In this document: piece by piece, positions 33,517-33,850 of the stretch
How positions within the stretch are numbered: position 1 is the first letter of the stretch
Layout of the letters: each line of letters starts with the position of its first letter
Source: Acholeplasmataceae bacterium
GTDB taxonomy: Bacteria > Bacillota_I > Bacilli_A > Acholeplasmatales > Acholeplasmataceae
Direction: 5' to 3'
Length of the DNA stretch: 33,850 nucleotides
Assembly (NCBI GenBank): GCA_016934015.1
Contig: JAFGTQ010000007.1
Coordinates: 1-33,850, forward strand
Position numbers and translations under genes: made by a program
The notes under the pieces: model-generated
Databases searched by the model: none
The model's input: only the letters and a program-made list of their open reading frames with translations
What the model was told of the DNA's origin: nothing

Positions 33517-33850
33517 TTAGAAAACTAATGGTTTGATCCTTGATTTCAAAGTGATAAAATTCAGTATTTTGCAATCGATGTTCAGAAAATGAGTATTTTT
33601 TTGGATCTACAATAATAAGCATCGATTTAATGACGTGTGAATGGGCAACAACGATTAATCGTTTGTTTGGATATAGTTTATTTAAATTGAAGATTTCATT
33701 TTTTACTCGATGAATAATTTTTTCGTCATTTTCATAATCCAATTGGTTTATCGGATTTGTTTTAATATAATGAATAGCATCTTCAAATGGTTTTTCTTCT
33801 AAATGTCCAAATTCTCTTTCAACAAGGTGATGTGATATTAGAATATGAGA
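33512..33850 (-). CDS. Histidine phosphatase family protein (cut by window edge)
   Basis: Only the C-terminal 112 residues are in the window; the frame stays open to the right edge, so the N-terminal RHG motif lies outside. Visible are LVEREFGHLEEKPFED, the family's acidic substrate segment, and RLIVVAHSHVIKSML with the second catalytic His. The usual HG reads HS. The gene runs convergently toward plsC. The substrate is unknown. It is only distantly related to the other histidine phosphatase in the window. Confidence 0.82.
   Translation of the reverse strand, partial: SHILISHHLVEREFGHLEEKPFEDAIHYIKTNPINQLDYENDEKIIHRVKNEIFNLNKLYPNKRLIVVAHSHVIKSMLIIVDPKKYSFSEHRLQNTEFYHFEIKDQTISFLK

Overview
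The window comes from an AT-rich bacterium with short intergenic gaps and many ATGA stop/start overlaps. TGA is used as a stop throughout (for example at the ends of thyA, ychF and the ssb gene) and tryptophan is read from TGG, so this is not a Mycoplasma/Spiroplasma-type code. The gene set (T-box-controlled ileS, PLPBP gene next to sepF, DegV with DUF1836, YmfF/YmfH, QueT with a preQ1 riboswitch, PadR with DUF1700/DUF4097-like genes) is that of Bacillota or their near relatives. My best guess is an Acholeplasma- or Izemoplasma-like lineage; this is inference, since no rRNA or other phylogenetic marker search was possible.

Layout. 1-3.4 kb, minus strand: a DUF1836-like gene with a DegV-family gene, then a Gfo/Idh/MocA oxidoreductase with an aldo/keto reductase. 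3.6-4.1 kb: an isolated type IV pilin-like gene. 4.2-4.55 kb: tmRNA (ssrA) on the minus strand. 4.67-11.1 kb, plus strand: a split chromate-transporter pair, a phosphoglycolate-phosphatase-like HAD protein, and two consecutive MacB/FtsX-type ABC proteins that probably form a heterodimer. 11.1-13.4 kb: a nitroreductase divergent from a histidine phosphatase and mutY. 13.4-15.1 kb: queT and tgt, divergent, with overlapping promoters and a preQ1-I riboswitch in the queT leader. 15.2-22.0 kb: ftsZ, ychF, ylmE, sepF, T-box, ileS, surE. 22.1-27.4 kb: an apparent six-gene operon of an unrecognised 284-aa protein, a YczE-like membrane protein, deoC, deoD, ymfF and ymfH. 27.6-29.9 kb: a short SSB, then a PadR/DUF1700-like/DUF4097-like module. 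30.0-33.5 kb: pepV, thyA, folA, plsC. The right edge cuts a second histidine phosphatase on the minus strand.

How the genes work together. queT and tgt form a queuosine-precursor salvage unit: QueT imports the base, the riboswitch senses preQ1, and Tgt inserts it into tRNA. The Tgt has lost all four residues that normally hold its structural zinc, which is the most striking single observation here. ftsZ and sepF, with ylmE and ileS, look like a condensed remnant of the Gram-positive ylm/division cluster lacking ylmG, ylmH and divIVA, with SepF as the probable membrane anchor for FtsZ. thyA and folA form the dTMP cycle, but the DHFR lacks two normally conserved ligand-binding arginines. deoC and deoD form a deoxynucleoside salvage pair.

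I see no CRISPR array, insertion sequence, prophage or rRNA/tRNA gene other than tmRNA. Most of the window is ordinary chromosomal housekeeping sequence; the interest lies in residue-level departures and in RNA control elements.
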